A DNA stretch of 64,000 nt from Psychrobacillus sp. NEAU-3TGS (GCF_029955155.1 NZ_JAPNOZ010000007.1:425-64424); one strand, 5' to 3'. Positions 53,508 to 63,799 are shown, counted from the first letter of the stretch. A program made the numbers and translations. Notes: generated by a model from the sequence alone, not told the origin.

Positions 53508-54677
53508 ATGAGAGTGAGTGAAAAAGAAGAAAAACAATTTGTTATCTCCCAGGAAAACTGGTCTCTCCATCGAAAAGGGTATCAAGATCAGCAACGGCAC
53601 ATGGATAAAGTAAAAGAAGCCATAAAGGATAATTTGCCAGATTTGATAAGTGAAGAAAGTATTATTATGTCAAATGGACGAGATGTAATTAAAATACCAA
53701 TCCGCTCTTTGGACGAATATAAAATTCGCTACAATTACGATAAAACAAAGCATGTAGGTCAAGGAGACGGGGACAGCCAAGTAGGAGATGTAATTGCAAA
53801 AGGGTCAGGTGAAGGGGAAGACGGTCAAGGAAAAGGAAAGCAAGCCGGAGATCAAGCAGGAAAAGATTATTATGAGGCAGAAGTGACGATTGAAGAATTA
53901 GAAACTGCTTTATTTAAAGAAATGGAGCTGCCTAATTTACAGCAAAAAGAACAAATGGATATCGTCACAGATAAAGTGGAATTTAATGATATACGTAAAA
54001 AAGGACTTATGGGGAATATTGATAAGAAACGCACGATCATTACCGCTATTAAACGAAATGCGATGAAAGGAAAAGCGGAAATAACTCCAATCCATAACGA
54101 TGACTTACGTTTCAAAACATGGGATGAAGTGGTCAAACCAGAATCCAAGGCAGTCGTACTTGCGATGATGGATACGAGTGGATCTATGGGGGCTTTTGAA
54201 AAATATTGTGCTAGAAGTTTCTTTTTCTGGATGGCTAGATTTTTACGTACAAAATATGAAACGGTAGAAATTGAGTTTATAGCTCATCATACAGAAGCAA
54301 AAGTAGTGCCAGAAGAAGCGTTCTTCTCCAAAGGGGAAAGTGGAGGAACTATTTGTTCATCTGCATATCTAAAAGCATTAGAGCTTATAAGGGAAAAATA
54401 TAATCCTGCTCGTTATAACATTTATCCGGTTCATTTTTCAGACGGTGAAAATATGACTAGTGATAACGAAAAATGCATGAAGCTGGTCAATGAATTAATG
54501 GATATTTCTAGCATGTTTGGTTATGGGGAAGTAAATGCACATAGCAGGTACTCTACACTGATGAATACGTATAAAAAAATTGATAATCCGAAGTTTCGTC
54601 ATTATGTCCTCAAGGAAAATCGTGATGTTTATCAAGCGCTCAAGAGTTTATTTCGAAAGTATGAAACATCTACTTGA
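53508..54677 (+). CDS. yhbH: Sporulation protein YhbH (DUF444)
   Basis: 389 residues. [34 protein letters not shown] and [11 protein letters not shown] form the N-terminal part; a Gly/Lys-rich linker (about 90-130) follows; [16 protein letters not shown] is a VWA-type MIDAS (DxSxS) motif, and [13 protein letters not shown] completes it. DUF444/YhbH works with PrkA and SpoVR. ATG 53508 was taken as the start from the SD GGTAGGTG; GTG 53502 and 53514 are alternatives. It is followed by spoVR after 19 bases and probably forms an operon with it. Confidence 0.95.
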   Translation: MRVSEKEEKQFVISQENWSLHRKGYQDQQRHMDKVKEAIKDNLPDLISEESIIMSNGRDVIKIPIRSLDEYKIRYNYDKTKHVGQGDGDSQVGDVIAKGSGEGEDGQGKGKQAGDQAGKDYYEAEVTIEELETALFKEMELPNLQQKEQMDIVTDKVEFNDIRKKGLMGNIDKKRTIITAIKRNAMKGKAEITPIHNDDLRFKTWDEVVKPESKAVVLAMMDTSGSMGAFEKYCARSFFFWMARFLRTKYETVEIEFIAHHTEAKVVPEEAFFSKGESGGTICSSAYLKALELIREKYNPARYNIYPVHFSDGENMTSDNEKCMKLVNELMDISSMFGYGEVNAHSRYSTLMNTYKKIDNPKFRHYVLKENRDVYQALKSLFRKYETST

Positions 54678-54696
54678 AACGAGAGGGGGTCATTAA

Positions 54697-56097
54697 GTGG
54701 ATACAAAGCTTCATCATGCCATTGCTGAAATAACAGAAATAGCATCCAGTTTTGGACTAGATTATTTTCCGATGCGTTATGAAATTTGTCCAGCGGATAT
54801 TATTTATACGTTCGGCGCGTATGGAATGCCAACTCGATTTACACATTGGAGTTTTGGAAAGCAATTTCATAAAATGAAAATACAGTATGATTTTGGATTG
54901 AGCCAAATATATGAGCTTGTTATTAACTCCAATCCTTGTTACGCATTTTTACTCGATACAAACAGCTTGATACAAAATAAGCTTATCATTGCTCATGTGC
55001 TCGCGCATTGCGATTTCTTTAAAAATAACGTTCGTTTTTCCAATACACGACGAGATATGGTAGAAAGTATGACTGCAACTGCTGAGCGAATTGCAGATTA
55101 TGAAATGACCTATGGCAAAGAAGAGGTAGAAAGCTTTTTAGATGCTATACTCGCAATTCAGGAACATATCGATCCTTCCATCATCCGACCTAAACTACCT
55201 GACTACAACATGGATGAGGAAGAGACAGAAGAGGTTGTAAGAAAAACACCATATGATGATTTATGGAATATGGATCAACCGGCGGATGCTAAACGCATAT
55301 CAATCCCAAAAAGAAAAAAGTTCCCTCCTAGTCCCGAAAAGGATTTATTGCTATTTATACAAGAATATAGCCGTGAATTAGAAGACTGGCAACGAGATAT
55401 TTTAACGATGATGCGGGAAGAGATGCTTTATTTCTGGCCACAAATGGAAACCAAAATCATGAACGAAGGTTGGGCTTCCTACTGGCATCAACGGATTTTA
55501 AGAGAAATGGACTTAACGACAGATGAGACGATCGAGTTTGCCAAACTAAATGCAAATGTGGTTCAGCCTTCTCCAACAAGTATTAATCCTTATTATTTAG
55601 GATTGAAAATCTTTGAAGATATTGAAAACAGGTATAACAACCCAACAGAAGAAATGAAACAGTTAGGGGTAAAACCTAACTCAGGACGTGAAAAAATATT
55701 CGAAGTGCGAGAAATTGAATCAGATATTTCGTTTATTCGAAACTATTTAACTAAGGAACTAGTAAAGCAGGAAGATCTCTACTTGTTTGAAAAAAAGAAA
55801 GGGAATTATGAAATTACCGATAAAGACTATGAAAATGTCAGAGATCAGCTAGTATCGATGCGAACGAATGGAAGCTTTCCTTATATCGTGGTGGAAGACG
55901 GTGACTACGGTAAAAATGGAGAGCTATATTTAAAGCATGGATATGAAGGGACGGAACTCGATCCCCATTATTTAGAAAATGTACTTCCTTATATTTATCA
56001 GCTATGGGGAAGAAGTGTATACATGGAAACAGTAGTGGACGATAAACCAACTGTTTATGCATACGATGGAAAAAAGGTATCCCGGAAAGCGATTTAA
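54697..56097 (+). CDS. spoVR: Stage V sporulation protein SpoVR
   Basis: 466 residues. [32 protein letters not shown] and [15 protein letters not shown] are the conserved blocks of SpoVR/YcgB. The protein is needed for correct spore cortex formation in Bacillus subtilis; its biochemical role is unknown. The start is GTG 54697 with GAGGGGG upstream. It closes the prkA-yhbH-spoVR group and is followed by a terminator. Confidence 0.97.
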   Translation: MDTKLHHAIAEITEIASSFGLDYFPMRYEICPADIIYTFGAYGMPTRFTHWSFGKQFHKMKIQYDFGLSQIYELVINSNPCYAFLLDTNSLIQNKLIIAHVLAHCDFFKNNVRFSNTRRDMVESMTATAERIADYEMTYGKEEVESFLDAILAIQEHIDPSIIRPKLPDYNMDEEETEEVVRKTPYDDLWNMDQPADAKRISIPKRKKFPPSPEKDLLLFIQEYSRELEDWQRDILTMMREEMLYFWPQMETKIMNEGWASYWHQRILREMDLTTDETIEFAKLNANVVQPSPTSINPYYLGLKIFEDIENRYNNPTEEMKQLGVKPNSGREKIFEVREIESDISFIRNYLTKELVKQEDLYLFEKKKGNYEITDKDYENVRDQLVSMRTNGSFPYIVVEDGDYGKNGELYLKHGYEGTELDPHYLENVLPYIYQLWGRSVYMETVVDDKPTVYAYDGKKVSRKAI

Positions 56098-56111
56098 CTG
56101 CATATATAAAA

Positions 56112-56145
56112 AACGAGATCCTGATTTATTGGGATCTCGCTTTTT
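56112..56145 (+). terminator. Terminator of spoVR
   Basis: CGAGATCC pairs with GGGATCTCG around a loop, A-run before, TTTTT after. Confidence 0.85.
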
Positions 56146-56162
56146 AATGAATACGGTTGTTT

Positions 56163-56342
56163 AGGGACATTTTATAGAAAAAGTGCGACGTAGTGTGTTG
56201 ACTAGTGACCTCGTGATTTTCGTTACAGGATGGACGCTTTCCGCCGGGTGAGCGATGAGCCAGCACCGACGCTTCGCTTACTTGTGCAGTCTCATCTGCA
56301 CACTCATCCGGCAGGAGTCGCCATCTTTTCACGAAAATCAAT
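56163..56342 (-). repeat. GC-rich interspersed repeat, copy d
   Basis: Minus-strand member of the same family: left arm GATTTTCGTGAAAAGATGGC, GGCGGAAAGCGTCCATCCTG right arm, tail ACGTCGCACTTTTTCTATAA. It lies 180 bases from copy e in opposite orientation. Confidence 0.8.
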
Positions 56343-56518
56343 GTAGCGGCATGTTTAAAACCATCATTTTTTTCATAAAATATAACTTTTCCATTAGCTA
56401 GGAAGAGAACTTCCAATCATTTGATCTAAAGCACTAAATGGTAGGTAGCATTTTGCTAACTAGTTATCATTTAGAAATACAACTTTATATTCTTTGTCTT
56501 ACTAGTCGACAAGTTCTA

Positions 56519-56690
56519 GTGGATTGTAGCGAAAGGGTGGCGACTCCAGCGGGAATAGCACGTGCTGAAAGCCCCGCAGGAGCGTGAGCGACGAGGAGAT
56601 TGAAGCCGTGCCCGCGGAAAGCGTCCACCCTGTAGCGGAAATCCCAACAGACATTTAATAGCTCTGTCTTACGACGCATTATCCCTATAT
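56519..56690 (+). repeat. GC-rich interspersed repeat, copy e
   Basis: GGATTGTAGCGAAAGGGTGG left arm, CGGAAAGCGTCCACCCTGTA right arm, central GCCCCGCAGGAGCGTGAGCG, tail ACGACGCATTATCCCTATAT. The 56343-56518 gap shows nothing. Confidence 0.85.
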
Positions 56691-56749
56691 CATGCATATA
56701 TGATGCTTAGCTGATATTTCGTTTGAATAGATTCCTTTTTACAAACTTT

Positions 56750-57124
56750 TTAACTTTTTAACTGGTCATTTAAAATGCTATCCTCTAAAACAGAATACTT
56801 GTCCCCGTATACTTTCGTAATATGCACTTCTCCCCATGCACATAATGCATCTAAAATGCTTCCTAAGCTAAGTCCATATTCACTAAGTTCATATTCTACT
56901 TTTGGTGGAACTTGATTGTAAGCAATTCGGTTTATTACGCCATCTACTTCTAGTTCTCTTAACTGCTGAGTTAACATTTTTTGCGTTATGTCTGGCATAA
57001 GGCGCTTTAATTCGCTTGTTCGTTTTTTCCCGTGGGTTAAATGACATAGAATGACACATTTCCATTTTCCGCCGATTACTTCTAATGTTGCTTCCACCGA
57101 TATATTATACTTCTTTTTCTTCAT
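56750..57124 (-). CDS. HxlR-family regulator
   Basis: 124 residues. ISVEATLEVIGGKWKCVILC and HLTHGKKRTSELKRLMPDIT then KMLTQQLRELEVDGVI form the HxlR winged helix; Cys residues near positions 24-28 could sense electrophiles as in related YodB/HypR proteins. It is divergent from an efflux/reductase operon with a 33-bp palindrome between them, so it likely controls both. ATG 57124 has GAAGGAG 7 bases upstream. Ligand unknown. Confidence 0.88.
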   Translation of the reverse strand: MKKKKYNISVEATLEVIGGKWKCVILCHLTHGKKRTSELKRLMPDITQKMLTQQLRELEVDGVINRIAYNQVPPKVEYELSEYGLSLGSILDALCAWGEVHITKVYGDKYSVLEDSILNDQLKS

Positions 57125-57144
57125 ATGCTTCTCCTTCTCTATAG

Positions 57145-57177
57145 GCACCAAAAAGTACCTATATTACTTTTTGGTGC
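57145..57177. promoter_or_regulatory. Perfect 13-bp inverted repeat, probable HxlR operator
   Basis: GCACCAAAAAGTA (57145-57157) and TACTTTTTGGTGC (57165-57177) are exact inverted copies around 7 bases. A second palindrome CACTTAAAAGTG lies just downstream (about 57185-57196). The site is in the hxlR-MFS intergenic region. Confidence 0.7.
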
Positions 57178-57306
57178 TTATATCACTTAAAAGTGCGTAC
57201 TTTTATTTTGCAACCCTTTGAATCATAATAGCATTTGCCGGTAATTTTACTCTGTATTTTGTACTTTACGTATGAAATACGATAACATAAAGAAAGGAAA
57301 GGTAAA

Positions 57307-58515
57307 ATGATTTTAGATAAAAAGCGAAGTATGTTTGCGCTACTTGCACTGGCTGTAAGTGCATTTGCAATTGGAACGACTGAATTTGTTAGCGTGGGAC
57401 TTTTACCGTTAATTTCTCACGATTTAGATATATCTATGTCAACAGCGGGACTTACAGTTTCGCTATATGCGTTGGGAGTAATGTTTGGAGCACCAATCTT
57501 AACTTCCCTTACATCTAGAATGCCACGTAAAACATTACTGTTATGGATTATGATTGTCTTTATTATCGGAAATGCTATTGCTGCAAGTGCAACAAGCGTG
57601 GCGGTTTTACTAATTGCACGTGTAATTTCCGCATTTTCACATGGGGTGTTTATGTCGATTGGATCGACTATTGCTGCTGACTTAGTTCCAGAAAATCGTA
57701 GAGCAAGTGCGATTTCCATTATGTTTACAGGGCTAACCGTTGCTACTATTACAGGTGTTCCATTTGGTACGTTTATTGGTCAACAGTTTGGCTGGCGATT
57801 TGCCTTTGTGACAATTGTCGTAATTGGAATAATAGGGTTTATTGCTAATAGTGTACTCGTTCCATCTGATCTAAGAAAAGGCAATCCAACAACATTGCGG
57901 GATCAAGTAAAGCTTGTGACAAACAGTCGAATCGTATTAATCTTGAGTATTACAGCGCTTGGTTACGGGGGTACATTTGTCGTTTTCACCTATTTATCCC
58001 CATTACTTCAAACGATAACTGGATTTAATCAAGCAACAATCGCAATTATTTTGCTTTTTTACGGAGTTGCGATTGCAATCGGCAATATGATAGGTGGGAA
58101 GCTTTCTAATAAAAACCCAATCGGTTCACTATTTTATATGTTTATTGTACAAGCAATTGTGTTATTTATACTTTTATTTACAGTACCATTAAAAGTAGCG
58201 GGCTTGATAACGATTTTCTTTATGGGATTGTTTGCATTTATGAATGTCCCAGGTCTTCAAGTATATGTTGTCATATTAGCAGAGCGTTTTGTTCCCAGTG
58301 CAGTAGATGTTGCTTCTGCCATGAATATTGCCGCGTTTAATGCAGGAATCGCACTTGGCTCTTACTTAGGTGGAGTTGTGGCAGAATCTATTGGACTTAT
58401 CCATACTACATGGGTAGGTGCATTAATGGTTGTAATTGCCGCAATACTAACAGGTGTTAGTCGAATGCTAGAAAGAAAAGATAAAAAACAATTAATCAAA
58501 TTGGAGGAACGATAA
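57307..58515 (+). CDS. MFS efflux transporter (AraJ/YdhP-like)
   Basis: 402 residues, 12 transmembrane helices. FAIGTTEFVSVGLLPLISHD at TM1, SRMPRKTLLLWIMIV (loop 2-3 motif A) and ARVISAFSHGVFMSIGSTIA fit the sugar-efflux/drug-export subgroup of MFS. SD AAAGGAAAGG. It is followed after one base by an aldo/keto reductase and is divergent from hxlR. Export of a toxic small molecule that also is reduced by the reductase is a reasonable inference. Confidence 0.9.
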   Translation: MILDKKRSMFALLALAVSAFAIGTTEFVSVGLLPLISHDLDISMSTAGLTVSLYALGVMFGAPILTSLTSRMPRKTLLLWIMIVFIIGNAIAASATSVAVLLIARVISAFSHGVFMSIGSTIAADLVPENRRASAISIMFTGLTVATITGVPFGTFIGQQFGWRFAFVTIVVIGIIGFIANSVLVPSDLRKGNPTTLRDQVKLVTNSRIVLILSITALGYGGTFVVFTYLSPLLQTITGFNQATIAIILLFYGVAIAIGNMIGGKLSNKNPIGSLFYMFIVQAIVLFILLFTVPLKVAGLITIFFMGLFAFMNVPGLQVYVVILAERFVPSAVDVASAMNIAAFNAGIALGSYLGGVVAESIGLIHTTWVGALMVVIAAILTGVSRMLERKDKKQLIKLEER

Positions 58516-58516
58516 A

Positions 58517-59359
58517 ATGATGAAAAATTTACAATCTAGAGCAGTTCTAAATAATGGTGTGGAAATGCCTTGGTTTGGTCTAGGAGTATTTAAAGTAGAA
58601 GAAGGGCAAGAACTAGTGGATGCTGTGAAAACTGCTATTAAACATGGGTACCGCAGTATTGATACGGCTGCTATTTATGGCAATGAAACTGGAGTTGGAC
58701 AAGGTATTCGAGAAGCAATGGAAGAAACGGGAATTACACGAAAAGATCTTTTTATCACATCTAAAGTTTGGAATTCAGAGTTAGGATATGAAAAGACGAT
58801 TGCAGCTTACGAAGAAAGTTTGTCTAAGCTTGGCTTAGATTATTTGGATTTATTTCTAATACATTGGCCTGTAGAAGGTAAATACAAAGAGGCTTGGAGA
58901 GCATTAGAAACACTTTATAAAGAAGGTCGAGTAAAAGCAATCGGCGTCAGTAATTTTCAAATTCATCATTTGAAGGATCTAATGGAAGACGCAGAAATTA
59001 AGCCGATGGTGAATCAAGTGGAATATCATCCGCGATTGACACAAAATGAGCTCAAAGCATTTTGTAGGGAGAACAATATCCAACTGGAAGCTTGGTCTCC
59101 ACTCATGCAAGGGCAATTGCTCGATAATGAAGAGCTTCAGCAAATTGCAAATAAATATGGTAAAACTATTGCACAAGTTATTTTACGTTGGGATTTACAA
59201 AACGGGGTTATTACAATACCTAAATCTACGAAAGCACATCGAATAGTAGAAAACGCAGATGTGTTTGAATTTGAACTATCAGAGGAAGAGATGCAGCTTA
59301 TTGAAAGCTTAAATCAAAATCACCGTGTGGGACCAGATCCAGACAACTTTGATTTTTGA
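58517..59359 (+). CDS. Aldo/keto reductase (YvgN-like)
   Basis: 280 residues, NADPH-dependent TIM barrel. The catalytic tetrad is visible: Asp49 (RSIDTAAIYGNE), Tyr54, Lys83 (TSKVWNSEL) and His116 (LIHWPVEG). IGVSNFQIHHL and IPKSTKAHRIVENADVF follow. The family reduces aldehydes and methylglyoxal. SD TTGGAGG overlaps the end of the MFS gene. Together with HxlR it suggests a carbonyl/electrophile response. Confidence 0.93.
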   Translation: MMKNLQSRAVLNNGVEMPWFGLGVFKVEEGQELVDAVKTAIKHGYRSIDTAAIYGNETGVGQGIREAMEETGITRKDLFITSKVWNSELGYEKTIAAYEESLSKLGLDYLDLFLIHWPVEGKYKEAWRALETLYKEGRVKAIGVSNFQIHHLKDLMEDAEIKPMVNQVEYHPRLTQNELKAFCRENNIQLEAWSPLMQGQLLDNEELQQIANKYGKTIAQVILRWDLQNGVITIPKSTKAHRIVENADVFEFELSEEEMQLIESLNQNHRVGPDPDNFDF

Positions 59360-59382
59360 TCCATACAGACTATTTTTTGATT

Positions 59383-59430
59383 AAACATATGATTCATTGC
59401 AAATATTGTAATGGATCATATGTTTTTTTA
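59383..59430 (+). terminator. Terminator of the MFS-reductase operon
   Basis: A 16-bp stem with one mismatch (59383-59398 with 59410-59425) is followed by TTTTT. Confidence 0.88.
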
Positions 59431-59493
59431 AAATTGGCATTTAGCTGTTAGTAAGTTAACATAAAAATAAGGGAAAAAGATAGGAGGATGTAT

Positions 59494-60729
59494 ATGAAAC
59501 GTCGAGTGGTTGTAACTGGTTATGGAGTCGTATCTCCATTAGGAAATAATGTGCCTACACTATGGAAAAACATTAAAGAAGGTAAATCTGGTATTAAAAA
59601 AATTGAATCGGATGATTTTAAAGACATTAATACACAAATAGCAGGGATTATAAATGATTTTCCAGCGGAGGAATACCTAGATAAAAAGGATTTAGCAAAA
59701 TATGATTTATATACACAATACGCATATGCAGCAACAAAACAAGCTTTAGATCAATCGCAGCTCGATTTGGAGACGGTAAATAAAGAACGCGTTGGTGTTT
59801 ATATTGGCTCGGGAATTGGAGGAATAAACACAACACTAGAAAATCATAAAGTATTGCTTGAAAAAGGACCAAGAAGAGTATCGCCATTTATGGTACCGAT
59901 GATGATCAGTAATATGGCAACAGGGATTATTGCCATTAAATACGGATTTAAAGGACCAAGTTTCTCACCAGTTTCTGCTTGTGCTACGGCAAACCATGCA
60001 ATAGGGGAAGCCTATTTAAATATTTTACATGGTTATTCAGACGCAATTATAGCAGGAGGAGCAGAGGCGTCTATAAATCCATTATCTTTCGCAGCGTTTT
60101 CCAGAATGAGAGCGATGTCCACATTAAATGATGCACCGGAAAAAGCTAGTCGTCCTTTTGACAAGAATCGTGATGGGTTTGTTATGTCGGAAGGTTCAGG
60201 TATTTTAGTGTTGGAAGAGTACGAGCATGCGAAAAAACGAGGTGCAACCATTCTAGGTGAACTAGTGGGATATGGCTCAACTACAGATGCATTCCATATT
60301 ACATCACCTGATTTTGATGGAGCAGCAAGAGCGATGAAGCTAGCTATAGATATGGCGCAAATTGCTCCTACTGAAATAGATTATATTAATGCACATGGAA
60401 CAAGTACTCCGGAAGGGGATAAATCTGAAACGAATGCTATTAAAGCCGTATTTGGAGATCATGCTTATAATTTAAAAGTCAGCTCTACAAAATCGATGAC
60501 GGGTCATTTATTTGGCGCAGCGGGTGGTATCGAGGCAATTATTACGCTTAATAGTATGTTAGAGAATATTGCACCAGCTACTATCAATTATGAAACTCCG
60601 GACGAAGAATGTGATTTGAATTATGTACCAAACGAAGCTGTTGAAACAGAAATAAACTATGCGCTTTCAAATGGTTTTGGTTTCGGTGGACATAACGCCG
60701 TCCTTGCGTTCAAAAAAATCGTTGAGTAA
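59494..60729 (+). CDS. fabF: Beta-ketoacyl-ACP synthase II
   Basis: 411 residues. Cys163 (SPVSACATANHAIG), the His of NAHGTSTPEGD and the His of MTGHLFGAAGG form the Cys-His-His site of KAS II. It elongates acyl-ACP in fatty acid synthesis. ATG 59494 follows AGGAGG by 6 bases; ATG 59488 overlaps the SD. It stands alone, without fabH, fabD or acpP beside it, and might be an extra copy. A terminator follows. Confidence 0.94.
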   Translation: MKRRVVVTGYGVVSPLGNNVPTLWKNIKEGKSGIKKIESDDFKDINTQIAGIINDFPAEEYLDKKDLAKYDLYTQYAYAATKQALDQSQLDLETVNKERVGVYIGSGIGGINTTLENHKVLLEKGPRRVSPFMVPMMISNMATGIIAIKYGFKGPSFSPVSACATANHAIGEAYLNILHGYSDAIIAGGAEASINPLSFAAFSRMRAMSTLNDAPEKASRPFDKNRDGFVMSEGSGILVLEEYEHAKKRGATILGELVGYGSTTDAFHITSPDFDGAARAMKLAIDMAQIAPTEIDYINAHGTSTPEGDKSETNAIKAVFGDHAYNLKVSSTKSMTGHLFGAAGGIEAIITLNSMLENIAPATINYETPDEECDLNYVPNEAVETEINYALSNGFGFGGHNAVLAFKKIVE

Positions 60730-60742
60730 ATTGAGAAAATAG

Positions 60743-60780
60743 AATAAGAAGCTTTCTGCCAGTGCAAAAAGCTTCTTATT
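60743..60780. terminator. Bidirectional terminator between fabF and the SDR gene
   Basis: AATAAGAAGCTTT pairs perfectly with AAAGCTTCTTATT; A/T flanks on both sides. Confidence 0.85.
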
Positions 60781-60790
60781 TCTATTAATT

Positions 60791-61672
60791 TTAAGAGTTG
60801 ACAAAGTCCCCGCCATCGACATGAATAGTTTGTCCTGACATATAACTCGAATCGGCAGAGGCTAAAAGCACATAGGCAGGTGCTAGTTCAGCTGGTTGAC
60901 CACGTCTACCTACTGGTGTATTTGCCCCGTGTTGCTCTACTTTCTTCTCATCGAAAGTAGCAGGAATAAGCGGAGTCCAAATAGGACCAGGTGCTACAGC
61001 ATTTACACGAATCCCTTTTTCGATTAAGTGTAATGCAAGGGAGCGGGTAAATGCAGTAATCGCCCCTTTTGTTGCAGAATAGTCGATTAGCTCTGGTGAA
61101 CCATTATATGCTGTGATGGAAGAAGTATTTACAATCGTATCTCCCTTCGACATATGAGGCAATGCTGCCTGTGTTAGGTAAAACATGGAGTATATATTTG
61201 TGGAAAACGTTTCTTGTAATTGATCTGGTGTAATTTTTAAAAAGTCGTCTGTCGGAAATTGTTTTCCGGCATTGTTTACTAATATATTTAGTTGTCCAAA
61301 CTGTTGAACCACTTCGTCAACCGCGTTTTGACAATTCTCCTCGTCACTTAAATCTGTTTTAATTTTAAGTGCTTTAACTCCGTATTTTTCTATTGCTTGA
61401 ATTGTTTCTTCCGCGTCTTCTTGTTCATTTTCATCTAAATATACAATAGCAACATTAGCGCCTTCTTTAGCGAAAGCTACGGCTACAGCTCTTCCAATTC
61501 CACTGTCGCCACCTGTAATAAGCGCTACTTTACCGGAAAGTTTCTCGGAGCCTTTATAATTTTCATCATCATAAATTGGTTGTGGAGTCATTTTTGTCTC
61601 TGCCCCAGGTTGCTTGCTTTGAGTTTGTCCAGAAACCTCTTGATCGATTTTTGTGTATTTATCTGTAGTCAT
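60791..61672 (-). CDS. Short-chain dehydrogenase (YhdF/YhxC-like)
   Basis: 293 residues. N-terminal polar extension (1-46), then a Rossmann fold: TGGDSGIGRAVA (cofactor), NNAGKQFP, Ser185 and Tyr198-x3-Lys202 (IDYSATKGA). This longer SDR subgroup with the N-terminal tail is common in general-stress genes of Bacillus. SD AAAAGGAGGAG. Substrate unknown. Convergent with fabF. Confidence 0.92.
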   Translation of the reverse strand: MTTDKYTKIDQEVSGQTQSKQPGAETKMTPQPIYDDENYKGSEKLSGKVALITGGDSGIGRAVAVAFAKEGANVAIVYLDENEQEDAEETIQAIEKYGVKALKIKTDLSDEENCQNAVDEVVQQFGQLNILVNNAGKQFPTDDFLKITPDQLQETFSTNIYSMFYLTQAALPHMSKGDTIVNTSSITAYNGSPELIDYSATKGAITAFTRSLALHLIEKGIRVNAVAPGPIWTPLIPATFDEKKVEQHGANTPVGRRGQPAELAPAYVLLASADSSYMSGQTIHVDGGDFVNS

Positions 61673-61828
61673 GTAACTCCTCCTTTTAATTGGTTAATTT
61701 TATTATTCCCTCGTTAGAAAAAAAACAAACTTCCAAAGTAGTTTGTCGGAATTGTAAGTTTCGTTTCTGTTAGAGAAAAATTGGGTATATTTATTACCGT
61801 ATACATAATAGGAGAATGGAGAATAAAA

Positions 61829-62545
61829 ATGAAACCGATCATTGGAATAACGGCAGAAGTGAAAGAGGATGGCAATTATTTTATGCCACCTGTCTATGGA
61901 CAAGCAATTATACAAGCTGGAGGAATTCCGGTATTGATACCACTTATACCAGAAGAAGATATAGAAGAACTAGCAAAACAAATCGACGGTCTTTTTGTAA
62001 CAGGAGGGGAAGATATCGATCCATCCTATTACAATGTTGAACCACATATACATCTTGGTAGAATTACGCCGATGTTAGATCAGATGGAGTTCAAACTTGT
62101 ACAAAAAATGCTCGAATTGGATAAACCATATATAGGTGTTTGTCGGGGACTACATATGTTAAATGTCGCTTCAGGAGGAACACTTTATCAATCTATTCAC
62201 TCTCAGCGCGAAGAACCAGTAATGCAGCATGCTCAAAAAGCAATTCGTACGCATAGATCTCATCCGGTAAAAGTAGAGAAAGAAAGTCAGTTATATGAAT
62301 TATTGCAACAAGACGAGTTAAAGGTGAATTCATTCCACCATCAAGCTGTAAATGTAGTAGGGGAAAACTTAAATGTAGTTGCAAGAGCAACAGATGGCAT
62401 TATCGAGTGTGTAGAAAGCACGAAACATCATTTTGTTTTTGGCTTTCAATGGCATCCAGAAGAATTTGCAGTGGATGGTGACGAGGCTTCGAAACGTGTA
62501 TTCCATGCCTACATACAGGCTGCTTTAAAACGGAGAAATAGATAA
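61829..62545 (+). CDS. Gamma-glutamyl-gamma-aminobutyrate hydrolase-like (peptidase C26)
   Basis: 238 residues. Class I glutamine amidotransferase-like fold with nucleophile Cys105 (YIGVCRGLHMLN), His209 and Glu211 (FQWHPEEF). FVTGGEDIDPSYY is typical of the PuuD/C26 group. It probably hydrolyses gamma-glutamyl bonds. ATG 61829 follows a GGAG-rich SD; an ORF extension to 61781 has none. The next gene lies 90 bases on. Confidence 0.88.
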   Translation: MKPIIGITAEVKEDGNYFMPPVYGQAIIQAGGIPVLIPLIPEEDIEELAKQIDGLFVTGGEDIDPSYYNVEPHIHLGRITPMLDQMEFKLVQKMLELDKPYIGVCRGLHMLNVASGGTLYQSIHSQREEPVMQHAQKAIRTHRSHPVKVEKESQLYELLQQDELKVNSFHHQAVNVVGENLNVVARATDGIIECVESTKHHFVFGFQWHPEEFAVDGDEASKRVFHAYIQAALKRRNR

Positions 62546-62635
62546 ACGCCGTACACTTTTCATTTGTATGAGTTCCAGAATTATTGTAAATTGAATGTAT
62601 TGCAATTATTCGAAAAATGGACTGGAGATAACAAA

Positions 62636-63727
62636 ATGAGTGAAGCAAAATTACTGTTCGAAGCATTTAAGGAGACTAAATATCAAGTATCAGGACATGG
62701 AAAGAGAAATATACAAGTCTTGAAGAGTGCCTTGCAAAACTTAGATAGCAAGCAGGAAAGTGATATTTATGGTAATGGTCGTATTATCGAAGAATTTCAG
62801 AAAAAGATGGCAGAATATCTTGGAAAAGAAAAAGCAGTGTTTTTTCCAAGTGGAACAATGGCCCAACAAATCGCATTGCGGATATGGTGTGATGATAAAG
62901 GTTTGAAAAAGGTTGCATATCATCCGCTTTGCCATTTAGAAATACATGAGGAAGATGGGCTAAAAGAATTGCATCATATCCAGTCTATTTTGTTAGCGAA
63001 TAAAGATAGATTAATAGAGTTAGAAGATATAGCGAATATGGATGAAGAGGTTGCTTGTATATTACTTGAATTACCTCAACGGGAGATTGGTGGCCAATTG
63101 CCCGATTATGCAACAATAGAAAAAATTTCTACATATTGTCGTGATCAAGGAATTAGACTACATTTGGATGGAGCAAGACTTTTTGAAATACTACCTTATT
63201 ATGAAAAAACAGCTGCTGAAGTTTGTAGTCTCTTTGATAGCGTGTATGTATCCTTTTATAAAGGAATTGGAGGAGTCGCCGGTGCAATTCTTGCAGGTGA
63301 CAAAGCGTTTACGGACAAATCGAAAATATGGAAAAGACGACATGGTGGAGACCTAATCAGTTTATATCCATATATCGTCAGTGCTAATTATTATTTCGAT
63401 GAAAATGAACAGAGGATGAATCAGTTTTACCACGACGCTATAGAACTTGCCCTCTTTTTCAATTCCTGTGAGTCTGTTTCAACTATCCCACCAGTACCTG
63501 TTTCCAATATGTTCCATGTCCATTTTCAAGCATCTTTAGAAAAAGTAGAACCTATATTAGCAGAATTATATAAGGAAACAAGTATCGGATTAACAGGCTA
63601 TTTAAAAGAAATGACACAAAAGTCATGTGGTTTTGAAGTGAATGTTGGAAATCAGTATGCAATTTTACCAAAAGAAAAATTGAAACGAGTATTTCAATTA
63701 CTGGATGAAAAACTAAGAAAATCTTAA
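62636..63727 (+). CDS. Threonine-aldolase-like PLP enzyme
   Basis: 363 residues, beta-eliminating-lyase fold type I. FFPSGTMAQQIALRI (PLP phosphate region), LHLDGARLFE (Asp178, binds PLP N1) and SVYVSFYKGIGGVAG (PLP Lys209) are clear. The family includes L-threonine aldolase, which cleaves threonine to glycine and acetaldehyde. ATG 62636 was chosen because CTGGAGA precedes it; residues upstream show no family match. Substrate specificity not certain. Confidence 0.88.
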   Translation: MSEAKLLFEAFKETKYQVSGHGKRNIQVLKSALQNLDSKQESDIYGNGRIIEEFQKKMAEYLGKEKAVFFPSGTMAQQIALRIWCDDKGLKKVAYHPLCHLEIHEEDGLKELHHIQSILLANKDRLIELEDIANMDEEVACILLELPQREIGGQLPDYATIEKISTYCRDQGIRLHLDGARLFEILPYYEKTAAEVCSLFDSVYVSFYKGIGGVAGAILAGDKAFTDKSKIWKRRHGGDLISLYPYIVSANYYFDENEQRMNQFYHDAIELALFFNSCESVSTIPPVPVSNMFHVHFQASLEKVEPILAELYKETSIGLTGYLKEMTQKSCGFEVNVGNQYAILPKEKLKRVFQLLDEKLRKS

Positions 63728-63799
63728 CTTTAACTCTTAATTACACATGAATAAAAGCTGTCCTAATGCACAAATTATTTGTCATGGAGGTGAAGATAC

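Noticed and set aside
56144-56416. 90-residue ORF over repeat copy d
   Set aside because: Frame open only because of repeat composition; no SD and not shared by other copies.
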